The notes beneath the pieces were generated by a model. It was not told the origin of the DNA, made no database searches, and was given only the letters and a program-made list of their open reading frames with translations. A stretch of 64,000 nt of DNA. It comes from Hyparrhenia diplandra. Lineage: Eukaryota; Streptophyta; Magnoliopsida; Poales; Poaceae. Of the stretch, positions 45,900-57,184 are shown in pieces (the stretch's first letter is position 1; each line of letters opens with the position of its first letter). The DNA lies in the NCBI GenBank assembly GCA_015847255.1, contig JADLZK010008414.1, forward strand, positions 124,001 through 188,000, written 5' to 3'. Both the position numbers and the translations under genes were made by a program.

Positions 45900-48757
45900 T
45901 GTAACGACCCACATTTTTAGTAGACAATGAACCACAGATAACTTTGCATCAGTTTTTCTTAATCTCAGCAAGCTAGATAATGGATGCACTTTGGCACAAA
46001 TAAACAAATCATATCATATTTTAATCCTTGGAAAACATATGTGCACAATTCATGTTCACCAGCCCCTCTAGCTGCCACACCCATGCACACAGAAACACTC
46101 TTCACACCTTCCAGGTGCACTATACACTACAGTAGGCAACTATTCCACCCACTCCTAAGGTGTCCAACTCTGGTATAGGCAGCTGTCCAACACAGTGAAG
46201 GTAGGTCATGACAAGGAGTAAATTACCTAGGAGGGGAGTAGTAGTAGAAAAGGGAAGCCTCAGGTGTTTGCCTCCAACGAAGTAGCAGCCTCTCACCATT
46301 CATCTCCTGGCTCTCCACTCCAGTTGAACCTCAGTGAAACACTTGTGCTCTCCTCGCTTGAGAGAAATCACCAACCCTTCCACCAGCCCAAGATGGTGAC
46401 TTGATCTCCATAGATAGGGACATGGTGTAGGGAGGAGGGGTTGGCAAGGAGAGGAAGTCAGCAGGAAGCCAAGTGATTAGAAGCAAACCACAAGCACATT
46501 GAAGCACCAAAACCTGCAAGAGAAGGAGCAAGTGCTAGAGATTTAGGTGAGATTCACAGACACATCCTTGATACCTTCTTATACTCCCTACCATGAGCAC
46601 ACAGTACATGCCATTGGGTTAAATATCAGAGTTGTACCAATTTTTCCTACTAGTTTCTCAACAGCAAACAAATCACCTTATGTCCAGAAGGAAAATGATG
46701 AAGGTCTAGCATATTTCTTTTATACAGGCACACAATATCACAGCCTGAGATAATTTTTGCACAAGAGCTCTAGCAATGCAGAGGCTATTTCAGATTAGAT
46801 GAACTGAGTTTGGAGGCAAGAATAGGAGAACTCACTGTCAGGTTGGGGATTGGGGAGCAACTGTTGCTAGGGTCCAAATCCTTGCACACCACCACCACCA
46901 CAGCACCCTGCACGGGATCCTTGGCTCTGCCTTTGGGCGCCATGGCTGCCGGGCTCGGCCCCTGGGTGAAGCACGCCGCCGACCTGCACATCTCACAGCA
47001 ACGGAAATCGAAGGGGATAGATGGTTAGATAGTTTCTAGTGTTGTTGGATTTGGTTTTGAGGGAGAAATCGAGGAGAAGATTAAACCATGGTTGCCGATC
47101 TGGAGTGGGTCGATTGACCTCCATGGCTGAGCGGAATGGAGAAAATAGGAAGGAAAGAGATAGAGAGAAAGAAAGAAGGGAAAAGAGAAAGGAAGAGTGC
47201 GTGTATGTATTGCCCTCTTGCCTACTGTTTTGCTTTTGGACTTCAGAGTAGTAGTAGTACTAATACCTGCAGTAGATGACTTCAGTTTAGTACACAAGAT
47301 GAGAGCACGAACCAGCTTAACAAATAATAAATTATTTAATGACTCACTAAGCACAGCTATGCTATTTTCTTTTTATAAATCTCAACAAAATTGATACAAG
47401 TAACAAGAAACTATTTATTGCCTGTAGGATGAACAAATGGCTATGTATATATTATATATGTATATATATTTGTGTGCTATTTTTCTGAGTACTAGTATAT
47501 TTATACTAATTACAGGAAGCGAGAGCACGGTCAGGCGCAGGGCCTTCTAGTGAACCAAACTGAGCCCGAAGTTGGACCTTAACAACTCAGGCAAGAATCC
47601 TTGACCATTCTCTTCTTGAGTTTTATACAAGTTGTGAAAATAAAAGTAACTTGCATCAAATGTACTTTCTGAAAATTAATTATGGATGGATGACATGTGA
47701 CTTTGATGACAGGGGATTAGCTGATGGAGCAGCTAATACCCTACAGTATGGTTGGTTGGAAAAAAGTTAGTAGGATTGTTAACCAACTCTCACTTGTGTT
47801 ATTGGGCGTATATATTCGTGTCAACCATGAACCCGTTTGGGGACGGGCTGATTCTATTACCCATGGAGTTATTGTATGATCCCTATGGTATGCAAGGAGA
47901 GGGTTGGGGAAAGTCCCCAATGAGTTTGTCGATGGAGTACGCCCAAAGCATATATTAGCGCCGACGTGAGTAGATGTGGATATACAATTATACAAAATGG
48001 GGAAGGTTTCGGTATCTTGGTCATGAGTCGCACCAAAGGGCGGTCGCGATGGAAAATTGGCCAAGGTAATTATGGCTAAAGTGATACAAACTTGCTTGAG
48101 GGGTAAAATCACGAATTCATGTCATGTCTCCTAGTATGGAGGCTACGGGAACCTATGAGTGGCTCTTTCTCAAGATGCAAGTGATAGTAGTGTTTTTCTA
48201 AATTAAATATGATTTTTTTTATACAAATTCTCTTTTCATACAAAATGATATGTGATTGATCATTGAGATTACAGATTGCATTGCCTTGATATACATATAT
48301 ATGCTTGCTGAGTACGTTGTACTCACTCTTGTTAACTCTCCCCCTTCAGAGGATCCTCAGGAATGTGCACAAGAGTTCCTAGATGATGGTTATGCCTATA
48401 CAGATTGGGAGGACTATGAAGAAGCTAGTCGTGTTGCTGCCACCTCCTATGGTGGATGGGATGAATAAATAATCTCCTTAGTTTAATTATGGGTATCAGA
48501 GGCGAAATGTATATGTCGCTCACTTAGTAGTCTAGCTTGGACTTCTATATGTGGGGCTTGTAATAATGCGCAAACTTGTGACGCTTATTTAAAGACCTAA
48601 GATCGTAGGCTGGCTTTGTAATAATTATCGGTACCTTCTAGCTATTCTCTGTTGCCAACTTTGTTAATGGTTTATTATTCGACAAATCTTGTATCTGTGG
48701 AGTAATAAATTATGGCCAGGGTTATTATTCAAGGTGGTAATTACCCGGGTCGTCACA
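45900..48757 (+). mobile_element. 2.86-kb LTR-like insertion (probable solo LTR)
   Basis: It begins TGTAACGACCCACA and ends CCCGGGTCGTCACA, with TG...CA termini and 10-bp terminal inverted similarity. Comparison with arm A (GACTATTTATCCC) gives clean borders with no convincing target duplication. Near the 3' end (48295-48468) the plus strand carries a region typical of some grass gypsy LTRs: GCTGAGTACGTTGTACTCAC followed by an open acidic stretch (PSEDPQECAQEFLDDGYAY and onward to a TAA). There is no gag-pol, so a solo LTR is the simplest reading. Confidence 0.6.
46785..46943 (-). other. Exon-like antisense ORF inside the LTR-like insertion
   Basis: From an ATG at 46943 the minus strand reads MAPKGRAKDPVQGAVVVVVC and on to PNLT, where a consensus GTGAGT donor follows near 46836. 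The start context is good and the upstream minus strand looks leader-like. I do not recognise the protein. It could be the first exon of a captured host gene or a chance frame. Confidence 0.3.
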
Positions 48758-49090
48758 TTATCCCTCTCTAGGTGGCCATCTTAAATTGAGATATGTGATG
48801 GGAGATTATTATATAATCTTATATCGGGAATTGATGGTTCAGACCATACTATATAATATAGGGCACAACCCTTTTATTAGATATTAGTCTTTTGGATTGA
48901 GTCAGACAGTGAATTTGGAGATGGCATGGCATGGTAAGATCGCGTGCACAATCACCGTGATGGGTAAGCATGATTAGGTGTGCTTGATTTCAATGTTTTT
49001 TGGGTAAAGGGAAAACTGAGAGAAAGGAATGAGACTTGCGCGTATGTAGATGTACCTGTGCGCGTGTTTTTCGACGGGAAACCAATCAAG

Positions 49091-49478
49091 ATACTCGTAA
49101 ACACACTTTTTTTGTTTGTTTTTTTTTTTTTTTGACAGAACACTTTTTATAGTCGAAACATATGTCAAATATTGTACATCATGTCGATCAGCTCTCTGTT
49201 CAGCACGGTGTAGTACAACACACAGGTGGTTTAGCATCATATATATCCACGCGTGCACGCATGTCAGCGGCGCGCAACTTATTCATACACACATATATAT
49301 ATATACATAGTATATGACCTTCAGCTAATAGCCGGTCGGTCGTTGCAAGCGTTTATTTAAGCTATAAGCAGCACACATGCATACTACTATATACTAGGTG
49401 TGTTGCAACTTGCATGAGCATGCATATCATGGTCGTCGAGATACATACATATAAACGACGACACGCGCGCGCCTCTAT
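49091..49478. other. AT-rich 3' flank of the HPS-like gene
   Basis: It contains a T-run at 49121-49133 and an (AT)n microsatellite at 49293-49305. It must include the 3' untranslated region of the minus-strand gene at 49479-49760. Nothing else is seen. Confidence 0.4.
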
Positions 49479-49760
49479 CTAGCTGGTGCACGTAAAGCCG
49501 AAGGGCAGCTGCAGCCCGATCATAGCGGCTAGAACCTGGACGGCTAAAGTGATCCCCGCGAGGACACTACAGAGGCACCGGCCGGCAGTGAGCGGGCTCA
49601 GATTTTGGAGTAGTTCAGTGAGCTGTGTGAGATTACCCAGCGGCAGGGAGCCATTGATGAGGATGGGGCACGAGGGCGGCGGCGGCGCCTGCGCCTGGGC
49701 TAGCGTTGAAGCCGCCACCACCACCATCACCACCAGGAGGAACGATTTAGTGGACGCCAT
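49479..49760 (-). CDS. Small secreted hydrophobic HPS-like (LTP-related) protein
   Basis: A single exon of 93 codons with an ATG at 49760. The first about 23 residues form a signal peptide (hydrophobic LLVVMVVVAASTL, cleavage after AQA), so the product should enter the secretory pathway and the cell wall. A short Pro run (APPPP) precedes a compact hydrophobic domain with only four cysteines: SCPIL near residue 31, CLC near 62-64 and FTC near 91. This looks like a shortened hydrophobic-seed-protein (HPS-like) domain of the 8-cysteine superfamily, whose full form has eight cysteines including a CC pair and a CLC motif; here the CC pair and two further cysteines are absent. Function is unknown. 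A minus-strand CTATAAGTAG box lies about 90 bases upstream. Confidence 0.75.
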   Translation of the reverse strand: MASTKSFLLVVMVVVAASTLAQAQAPPPPSCPILINGSLPLGNLTQLTELLQNLSPLTAGRCLCSVLAGITLAVQVLAAMIGLQLPFGFTCTS

Positions 49761-49844
49761 TGCGAGCTGCTAGCTGCTGCAGGTGTGCTTATGTTGGACA
49801 CTCGTCTGCTGCCCTGCCTGAAGCCATCAAGCATCTGAGATGCG

Positions 49845-49856
49845 CTACTTATAGAG
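49845..49856 (-). promoter_or_regulatory. TATA box of the HPS-like gene
   Basis: The minus strand reads CTCTATAAGTAG about 90 bases upstream of the ATG at 49760, consistent with a short leader. Confidence 0.5.
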
Positions 49857-50058
49857 CTGGGCTGGGCGTCCACAGCCGGCTGAGGCCAGTTGTCGTCTGC
49901 ATACGCTGCCTGCGTGCAAGCAATGCAATCCACGAGTGTACTTGGCGTCCCGTCGTCTTCGATCTGCTTGTGTTGTGAATACCTTGGAGGCCCGACACGT
50001 ACGTACTACCAGCTCGACGAGGGCCCGTTTGGTTTAGAGGGAAATATCTTTTCAGCCC

Positions 50059-51213
50059 TTAAGAGCAACTCCTCCAACAGAGTTGGCGAAAATGGATGGC
50101 TAAATCCATGATTTAACTAATGTCTAAAAAAAAAAAACTAGGCCAAAAACATAAAACTCCAACAGCCTTTCTAGTGCTGTGAGACAGATGGCTTATTTAG
50201 TACTCCCTCCGTCCCCAAAATAAATGATGTTTTGGGTTTTCGTGCCACAAATTTGACTCGATTCGTAGAAAATACGTAGAAGATTTAAATCTCCAAATAA
50301 ATTTGTTAAAAAACTAGATCAAAAGATCTTTCCAATGATACTAATTATGTAATATAAATATTAATCCTATTTTAGTATATAATTGCCATCATATGTTTCT
50401 CGAAGTTTAAAACGTCGTTTATTTTTGGGACGGAGGGAGTATGCGAGAATTCAGGGATAGATGACTTGCTATTTTAGCCAACCAAATAGCACACCTATTG
50501 GAGTTCAGCTTTTCATGTAAAAAAAAAAATCTAAATATAGCATACACAAGAAGAATACCATGTCTGTTGGAGTTGAACATCTCCAAGCTGAGATGGTCTA
50601 AATCGTTTTGCAAAGCCAAATTTAGCTATTATTAGGAAAATAAGCTCTCAAACAGACTATCCATGTGCCTCTCTAAATTAGATAGCTCGCCATACAAGCA
50701 ACCCCAACAGCTTGGCTAAATATAATAGCCAAATTTCATTGTTGAGCCATTATGTAAAATAGAAAACTTGTTAAAAAGAATAGATCCACAACAGATTTGC
50801 TATTTTACAAAACCATATAACAAATGACTATGGTTGATTATATATATGGCCACCGAGATTTCAGGGGATAGCATGTTTGCTATTTTATAAAACCATATAG
50901 CACATCTCTTGGAGTTGAATTTTCCCTCTAAAATGTCATATATAGCCTATCTAATAAGTATAACACATCTCTTGGAGAGTTGCTTTTAGACTTCCACTAG
51001 CCAAACACAGATAGCCTATATATGTGGACCCTTCCAAGCGCACGAGGTGCCTTCTTCCTACGCGCCTCCACGTGGTGAGTTTAAGTATAGAGTGTCTCAA
51101 TTTAGATAGTCTGTTCGAGTAGTCTATTTTTCTTAAGAAGAGATTCATTTTATAAAATAGCACAATCACTAAATTTAGATAATTTTTTTGGCTATTTGTT
51201 GGAGATGCTCTAC
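50059..51213. mobile_element. 1.15-kb non-autonomous DNA element with GAGCATCTCCAACA-type ends
   Basis: The left end reads GAGCAACTCCTCCAACAG and the right end, as reverse complement, GAGCATCTCCAACAAATAGC. Internal AT-rich repeats such as TTTGCTATTTTA and ATAGCACATCTCTTGGAGTT occur several times. These ends are typical of abundant grass MITE-like elements. A Stowaway MITE is nested inside at 50201-50441. Confidence 0.55.
50201..50441. mobile_element. Stowaway-type MITE, nested
   Basis: It runs from TACTCCCTCCGTCCCCAAAA to TTTTTGGGACGGAGGGAGTA with TA on both sides. The terminal repeats are perfect over CTCCCTCCGTCCC. About 240 bp, AT-rich core. Confidence 0.85.
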
Positions 51214-53176
51214 GACTTGTGGTCGTCCTAAATGGCATAGAATATTCAGGTATATCCAATCGTAGTTGGCGAAAGACATTTTCTATAGAAAAAAGTAACT
51301 ATAAGCTTGGATATATACCAAGAAAAAGAGAGTTACTTTCTGCCAACCACATCATACTTTATTGTGCTTCAGTATTCCTGAGTTTAAGGGTGTAAGTGTT
51401 TGGTTTGAGGACAAGGGTGGATGAGATACGACGGCCATCCACATGGATTTCTATTCTGTTTGGTTGGATAGATGAGACCGGTCATTTTTGTGTTTGGTTA
51501 AATGTATATGAGAGTGACTGATAAGAAAATTCAACTATTTATAGTTATATTGCGTAAAAATAACAACTATTTATCCATGGACCACCATCTCCAATCCATG
51601 GACATCCATCAAAAACACACAGTGAGGTTTAAGAGTTGGGACCTCCGGACCAAACGACAGTATAAGTTACAATAGCCTACGGCACTACCACATACACGTC
51701 GATCGACACGACACATACAGTTAGTCCATGTCCAATGACGTGCCAATATACAGTACTCATTGGGAATGTATACGTATCATGGTCACCCATGAAGGCACGT
51801 CTTCCTACGGAAAATCATCATCATGATGATCTTCCATATCGATCTACCAATATAATTGAAGGCGTACATGTTATTTATGACGACGACACCACACTAGAAA
51901 CAGAGTGACAAGTTTAAGTTTCGTATTGAATTTTGCAGACGTGAGAAATGAAAAGGTACGTTGAGCTGCCGTTAGACATGAAAAGAAATGCAATGGACAC
52001 TCTAGATCCGAACAAATTTGTACTCATTTTTTATAAATTGCACCCACCATTGCAACAACTTGAAAGGTGGGTGCATATTGGCCCAATAACTTATAGATCA
52101 ATATTCAATTTAGTGCAACAACTTGGTAAGTGTGTGCATACTAGTCCAGCCACCTATAAAATGCCAATTTAGTGCAACAACTTGTCAAATTGGTGCATCT
52201 ATATAGTCCAAACATTACAACGGTGATGTATTGGTCATACTTTATAGCAAAGAGTTGGTATATTCGGCTCGGAACACATAATTGATAATTATGCGCCATC
52301 GATATTCGCATCGCCATAGTGATATAGTTGTCCAAGTCAAGAATCTTTATTTCAAAATTCAAAAAAAATATTCACATAAGAAATGAGAGATATTTTGTGT
52401 CTACATATGAAATTCATTTGAAGTAACAAATAATTTCTATGAAATGTTATTATTTTGACGTAACGACAAACAATGTCTATTAAACATTTGAAGCCTAGCT
52501 AATTTATGCATGTTTATATGTTTTAAGTATGCAAAAAAACAATATTTTTCTTTAATTTGAACTATAATTATAATTCTTTAATATGAAGAAAAACAACAAT
52601 TTGGACCCATTTTCCTAGTTGTTGCACTAAATTAAGCATTTTATAAGTTGTTGGCAACCAAGTTGTGGTATGGTGTATACAATTTACTCTTTATTGAATA
52701 TAGTAAAAGAAATATACATAAAGAAATGTCGTTTTTCCTTTTACCCTTTACTCCCTCCCTCCCTTCTCCCTTCTCTCTTTTTTGCTTCTGTGTTCTATGC
52801 CGCACAACAACTGCACCTCCTACACGGACGACTAAAAACACTAGTATTTTTTACGTAAAAAAACACTACTATTTTAAAGGCGACAAATGGTCATGACAAT
52901 TTTTATTTCTCAAACCTAAGTATCTAGCAGTTAATTGCAGTTTCTTTGATATTTAAGTCTCTTCATTTGAATTTAAGTTGTACAGAAAAGGCTCTACTTC
53001 TATTTGGCACCACCTCATTTGAAAATGGCTTCACCAGCACCCTGTTTATTTTTAGAAGAGCGATTAAAAACAAGAACTCTTTACTACAGTATGCGACTGA
53101 GATGAGCTGGAGCCTAAGCCGGCTAGATTGAGCTCATGCATCAAACAAAACAAGGAAATGGATGGTTAAAGCCACT
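51214..53176. other. AT-rich intergenic DNA, no gene
   Basis: A MITE-like stretch around 51390-51660 has GTTTGGTTTGAGG at one end and CCGGACCAAACGACA at the other. In 52060-52200 short words (TTTAGTGCAACAACTTG) occur in repeated form and again near 52620. No open frame with a recognisable domain. Confidence 0.35.
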
Positions 53177-53478
53177 TACTCCCTCCGTCCCACAATAAAT
53201 TGATGTCCTGGCGTTTGAAAAAAGTGTCAAAAAACATGATGTTTTAGGTTTTGCGGTCTAGTGCATGTCTAGTATCGGAGTACACCACCGGACATCAATC
53301 ACACCAGTCGGCCACTGCGAATAAAAATGAAAAGCAAGCAGCCAGTCTGTGAGAGGGAACCAAACCGGAGCACCGCTGCAGACTGTGCTGGTTGCATAGG
53401 GGTTGTAGAGTCATTTTTCACTGACCTTGGTACATGTGATAGCTTCCTCGGGTCTTTTATTCTGGGATAGAGGGAGTA
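53177..53478. mobile_element. Stowaway-like MITE, composite or diverged
   Basis: It begins TACTCCCTCCGTCCCACAAT and ends TTCTGGGATAGAGGGAGTA with TA borders. An internal GGAGTAC at 53277-53283 suggests a second element or an insertion in the middle. Confidence 0.5.
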
Positions 53479-53746
53479 TATTACCAACCGATCTAGTTTG
53501 CCGAGGCTAGTAGTTCTATACAAGTGTAAGCATACGGACCTAATTAAGACCAGTTATATTACAGCAAGCATGCATATATATATATATATCAAATGATTAT
53601 CTCTGCTAGCAATAAACTGCAAAACTAGCTAGTCGGATAGTCCAATAAAATTTTTGATTTATGCCCCTGCAGCTAGTTCAAGTGACAAATTAGAAAATTA
53701 TAAGTTACGTGTGACCCAGCCCTCCTTCTTTTGCTCTCTTTAGTAG

Positions 53747-53983
53747 TACTCCTCTGTTCCAAAAACTCTTGCAATTCCCGCTTCGAGAATAATGTACCGA
53801 TAATTATATATTAAAATATATAAATATTTATACTAAGTAATTAGTATCATCGGAAAGATCTTTAAGTCTATTTTTTAACAAATTTATTTAGAGATATAAA
53901 TATTGCACGTATTTTCTAAAAAATCTAGTCAAAGTTGATGGCACGTTTCCCACACTTGCAAGAGTTTTTGGAACGGAGGAGTA
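53747..53983. mobile_element. Stowaway-type MITE
   Basis: It begins TACTCCTCTGTTCCAAAAAC and ends TTTTTGGAACGGAGGAGTA with TA borders and complementary arms (CTCTTGCAA / TTGCAAGAG). 237 bp with an AT-rich core. Confidence 0.8.
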
Positions 53984-54946
53984 AATCATTCCAAGCTAAG
54001 CGTGTGACGATTAGTCATGCATCCTGATAAGGGATATGTATATACTGAACAGGAAAAACCCTGTGTCTGGTAGTGATATGCAAGATGATCCTAGCCAAAC
54101 GAACGTGCAAAGGCATCCCCAATTTGGCTTAGGATACTGCATGAGCATGAAATGTCGCTGCTGCCAAATGCCAATCGAAAATTTCTAACTACACCCTGCC
54201 TAATTAAACCCCATGTGTCTCTTCCCCTCCCCTCCGTTGCTGGTGACATTTCATGCGTTAGCCATAACCGAAAGTGGTCGATCATATCGTTCAGGTGGCT
54301 TCGTTCGATGATAGACGTTCCAAAGCTGATAAAACGTACTGGTTTGTTAATCTTAGTGTTAAATCATGTCGACCGCTGCTTCCGATCGAATTGTGTGTTA
54401 GTTCTGATTCTCTCTTTTTAGACCACAAGCAAATTGCAACTCGGAACGGAAGCGAATGAAAGCAGAAGTTGATAGCGCTTGTTGTGAAGTTATTATGATC
54501 GATCGGCCTCCACATCCTGTGCCATGTCTCTTCTTCCATGCATGGATCTGTTTTCTGAGAAGCATTATTTTCTCACTCGATCAAGGTCCTGTTTAGAGAC
54601 TTTTTCACTCCTACTCATCATGTATAGTATATAGCAACACTGCAGCGGATGAAACGATCGCATCATCAAAACTGTTTCATGGTTCATTTTGATTAGAGCC
54701 GTGCAGTTTTTTCCTACAATTGGAGCCGGAGCTACCATGTGAGTCCTTATTAGAAACAGTTTCAAATGTGTTTCCTAAATTAAATTCTAATGCAAGGCAG
54801 AATATCTCAATGATTTTAATTTCATCCTGCTGGGTTACTCTTCAGGCCGTAATATAAATTTTATCATCGATTTAAAACCACACACTTTCTTTGCGAATCA
54901 CGGTGGGATACTCATACAGGCAGCCGCACGCTCATCTCTAGAGCAT
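53984..54946. other. Intergenic, no feature recognised
   Basis: Short open frames only, none with a recognisable domain or good start context. Confidence 0.35.
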
Positions 54947-55180
54947 CTTCCAAGGATTAAGACTAGACCTGCGAATCTTGAGATTAATGAAATCCCCACA
55001 GGTGCATAATTGTTGATGGGCATACACTCATCACCCTTGTGAGCACCTTCTAGGGACTCGGATTGAATCGGTAAATCTCGAGATCGTTAAAGTCATCACC
55101 ATAGATGCCTCGCTATTGAAGGAAATAGCAGTCTACCACTAATGGTGCATTTGAATTCCGGAAACGATCCCTTTCTCACC
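54947..55180 (-). repeat. Au-SINE-related fragments, diverged
   Basis: Two successive stretches carry the words GAGCA[C/T]CTTC...GGGA or AGGA, AATCTTGAGATTAATGAAATC / AATCTCGAGATCGTTAAAGTC and CACCATAGATGCCTCG, which resemble the body of the grass Au SINE. The resemblance is from memory and the copies are old. Confidence 0.4.
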
Positions 55181-55678
55181 TAAACCCGGAGAATCCAAGC
55201 CAAACTCTACTGAGGCAAACGTTTCTATAGAAACAGTTCCAAACAATTCTCATTTTTGTGCCTACAAATGTGAAACAACTAAAATGTGGTTTTGCAGTGA
55301 TTCTAATTCTGCAGCCAAAATGGTCTAGCGATTCTGATTCAGCATAAGAAATGTTTCCCTTGATGTGGATTATGTTAGCATATTGGTAAGCTCATCGCAC
55401 CTGATCCCACTAGAATTGCCGGCAAGAGCTCTACTTTTTGCATAGTTGCAACGCCCATGGCTATAATATTCACATTTTCCCCACTATGGCCATATTTCAC
55501 CACATGATGCCACATCCCAGTCTTACCCCATATGAGCTCAGTACACAAAAACCAAGCTAATGGGCCACGTTTCGCCAGGCTCGTAGACCAGACCCAACTG
55601 CCGAGCAAAATGAGCTTGGAGTCGACAAATAACTAAGCCTACCCAGCCCAAACGTGTGTCCAAGATTGGCTATATACA
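55181..55678. other. Intergenic, no feature recognised
   Basis: The only sizeable open frame (55375-55608, minus) has no recognisable domain. Confidence 0.3.
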
Positions 55679-55925
55679 CACTACTAGAAAATGGAATTGC
55701 TTTGGCGGCCAGCAATTTTCTTGAGTGCCAAAATCAAACCACTTAGGAAATGGTGGTACACCACACTCAAGAAAACATATATTCCTTAGCAGCAAGTTCG
55801 CTGTGTTGTAGATCAACACCAAAGTTACAGTTGGTCTCTACAAGTGAGTTCTACCTTGTGGCATACATGAGCCATGATGATTTCATACATTGCTTAGTAA
55901 TTAATTGCACTATTTTTTCATGTAG
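55679..55925 (+). mobile_element. CACTA transposon terminus (fragment)
   Basis: CACTACTAGAAAA at 55679-55691 is the characteristic terminal sequence of grass CACTA elements. The following about 230 bases contain no transposase, and no inverted partner (TTTTCTAGTAGTG) is seen downstream, so this is a truncated end. Confidence 0.65.
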
Positions 55926-56441
55926 GTATGCAACTTGTGGATAGCGATGTCTGTGAGATCTGCAAAGGCGCCCCCGAGAATAAGGATCACATTTTCCATG
56001 CAGTTCTGGGACACGATCGGCTGGGGGGAGGGCAATGTGGCCAAAGCTGAAATCCTGTGGAACACTGTCACTCCCCCAACATACCCCCTAGAGTAAGATC
56101 AACTCTCATCCTCCTGCTGTGCTAGGAACTCTGGAAGCACCGCAACGACGTCGTCTTCCGGCACCTTCCTCCCAGCGAAGGGCGACTGATTGCGGTGTGC
56201 AAGAGCACATTGGAGCTGTGGCGTTGCCGTATCCCCTTCTTATTTACATTCCTTTTGGTGTAATTTTCATCTGATGTAGCATCTTTTCCTACCCCGGCCC
56301 CACCTCTGTTGATGTAGCCCCGGCTTTCGACCATGTAAAAACTGGGCCCTGCTGCTCCCTGTTCACTTCTAGGGCTAACCCTCAGCGTTTGTGGCAATAG
56401 ATCAGGTGGGACTATTCGCCCCCGTTTAAATAAAAAAAAAA
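55926..56441 (+). mobile_element. 5'-truncated LINE: end of reverse-transcriptase ORF, 3' UTR and poly(A)
   Basis: The plus strand reads a zf-RVT-like motif (DVCEICKGAPENKDHIFHA) near 55945-56000, then after frame breaks ELWKHRNDVVFRHLPPS near 56127-56178 and LELWRCRIP. This C-terminal pattern is typical of plant L1-type LINEs. It is followed by a non-coding tail and an A-rich end at 56428-56441 (AAATAAAAAAAAAA). Confidence 0.7.
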
Positions 56442-56977
56442 TTGACTGGCAAATGAAAAGTGAGAGCGGATGAATCAAGACTATCGACTAAATAGTCGAT
56501 ATCCCACCTGCTTACGGCATAAAACAATGTAAACAGGCATGATCGGCAAATTCTTTGTTTTAGCCGTTGTATATAGAGTATAAAAGTCCCAAAAAAAAAG
56601 GAGCTATTTTGCCACATATATTTGAAAACAAGCCATGCCAATACATCTTTCATCAAAATCCAATCGATCCTGATTTTCTTGCAACTATCGGATCCTGCAG
56701 AATGCTCCTCCCGAGAATACAACTCTGGAAAAAATTTATAGTGTGTAGCGTGCGACTGGCGTGTTCCAGGTTTCGACTTGCACCACGAGACACTGATTCT
56801 GGCTGTGACGGACTGCTGCCACCGCACGAGATAAGAGTTCCCCGCTGTCAGGTTCCGGGTCAAGAACCTGACGGGGATTCTGGAACTGGATAGAGTTCAT
56901 GATGAACCACTGAACCGGATAGAATTGGAGGGGAATTCAGAAGGAAAAGCAGAGCTGACAGAGTTAGGGACAGACAT
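56442..56977. other. Intergenic, no feature recognised
   Basis: Open frames on both strands between 56426 and 56893 overlap each other and show no domain. Confidence 0.3.
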
Positions 56978-57184
56978 AGAGCATGTTTGGATGGAGGGAC
57001 TAGGGACTAGAGACTAATACGGACTAAAAATTAGTCCCTAGCCCCTCCCAAGAGTCTAGTGAAATTGGGACTAATTGGGACTAAAAATTAGTCCCTAGTC
57101 CTTATGTTTGGTTATTTAGGGGCTAAAATGGGACTAAAAAATTAGTCCCTAGTCCCTAGTCTCATGGGAACCAAACAGGCCCAT
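56978..57184. mobile_element. MITE with GGGACTAAAAATTAGTCCC repeats
   Basis: The ends read GCATGTTTGGATG and, as reverse complement, GGCCTGTTTGGTTCC. Inside, GGGACTAAAAATTAGTCCCT palindromes occur three times. Flanks share CATAG (56970-56975 and 57181-57185). This is a well-known type of non-autonomous element in grasses. Confidence 0.65.

Larger units (their letters stand above)
45755..49090. repeat. Arm B of a local segmental duplication
   Basis: 45755-45899 plus 48758-49090 align in order with 33030-33779 plus 45096-45200 (arm A). Shared blocks include AGATAGAGGGATGATGTC, GGGAGATTATTATATAATCT, CAGACAGTGAATTTGGAGAT and GCATGATTAGGTGTGCTTG. Each arm was later interrupted by different transposons: the LARD and the GGGACTAAAGG element in A, and the 2.86-kb LTR-like element in B. 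Confidence 0.8.
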
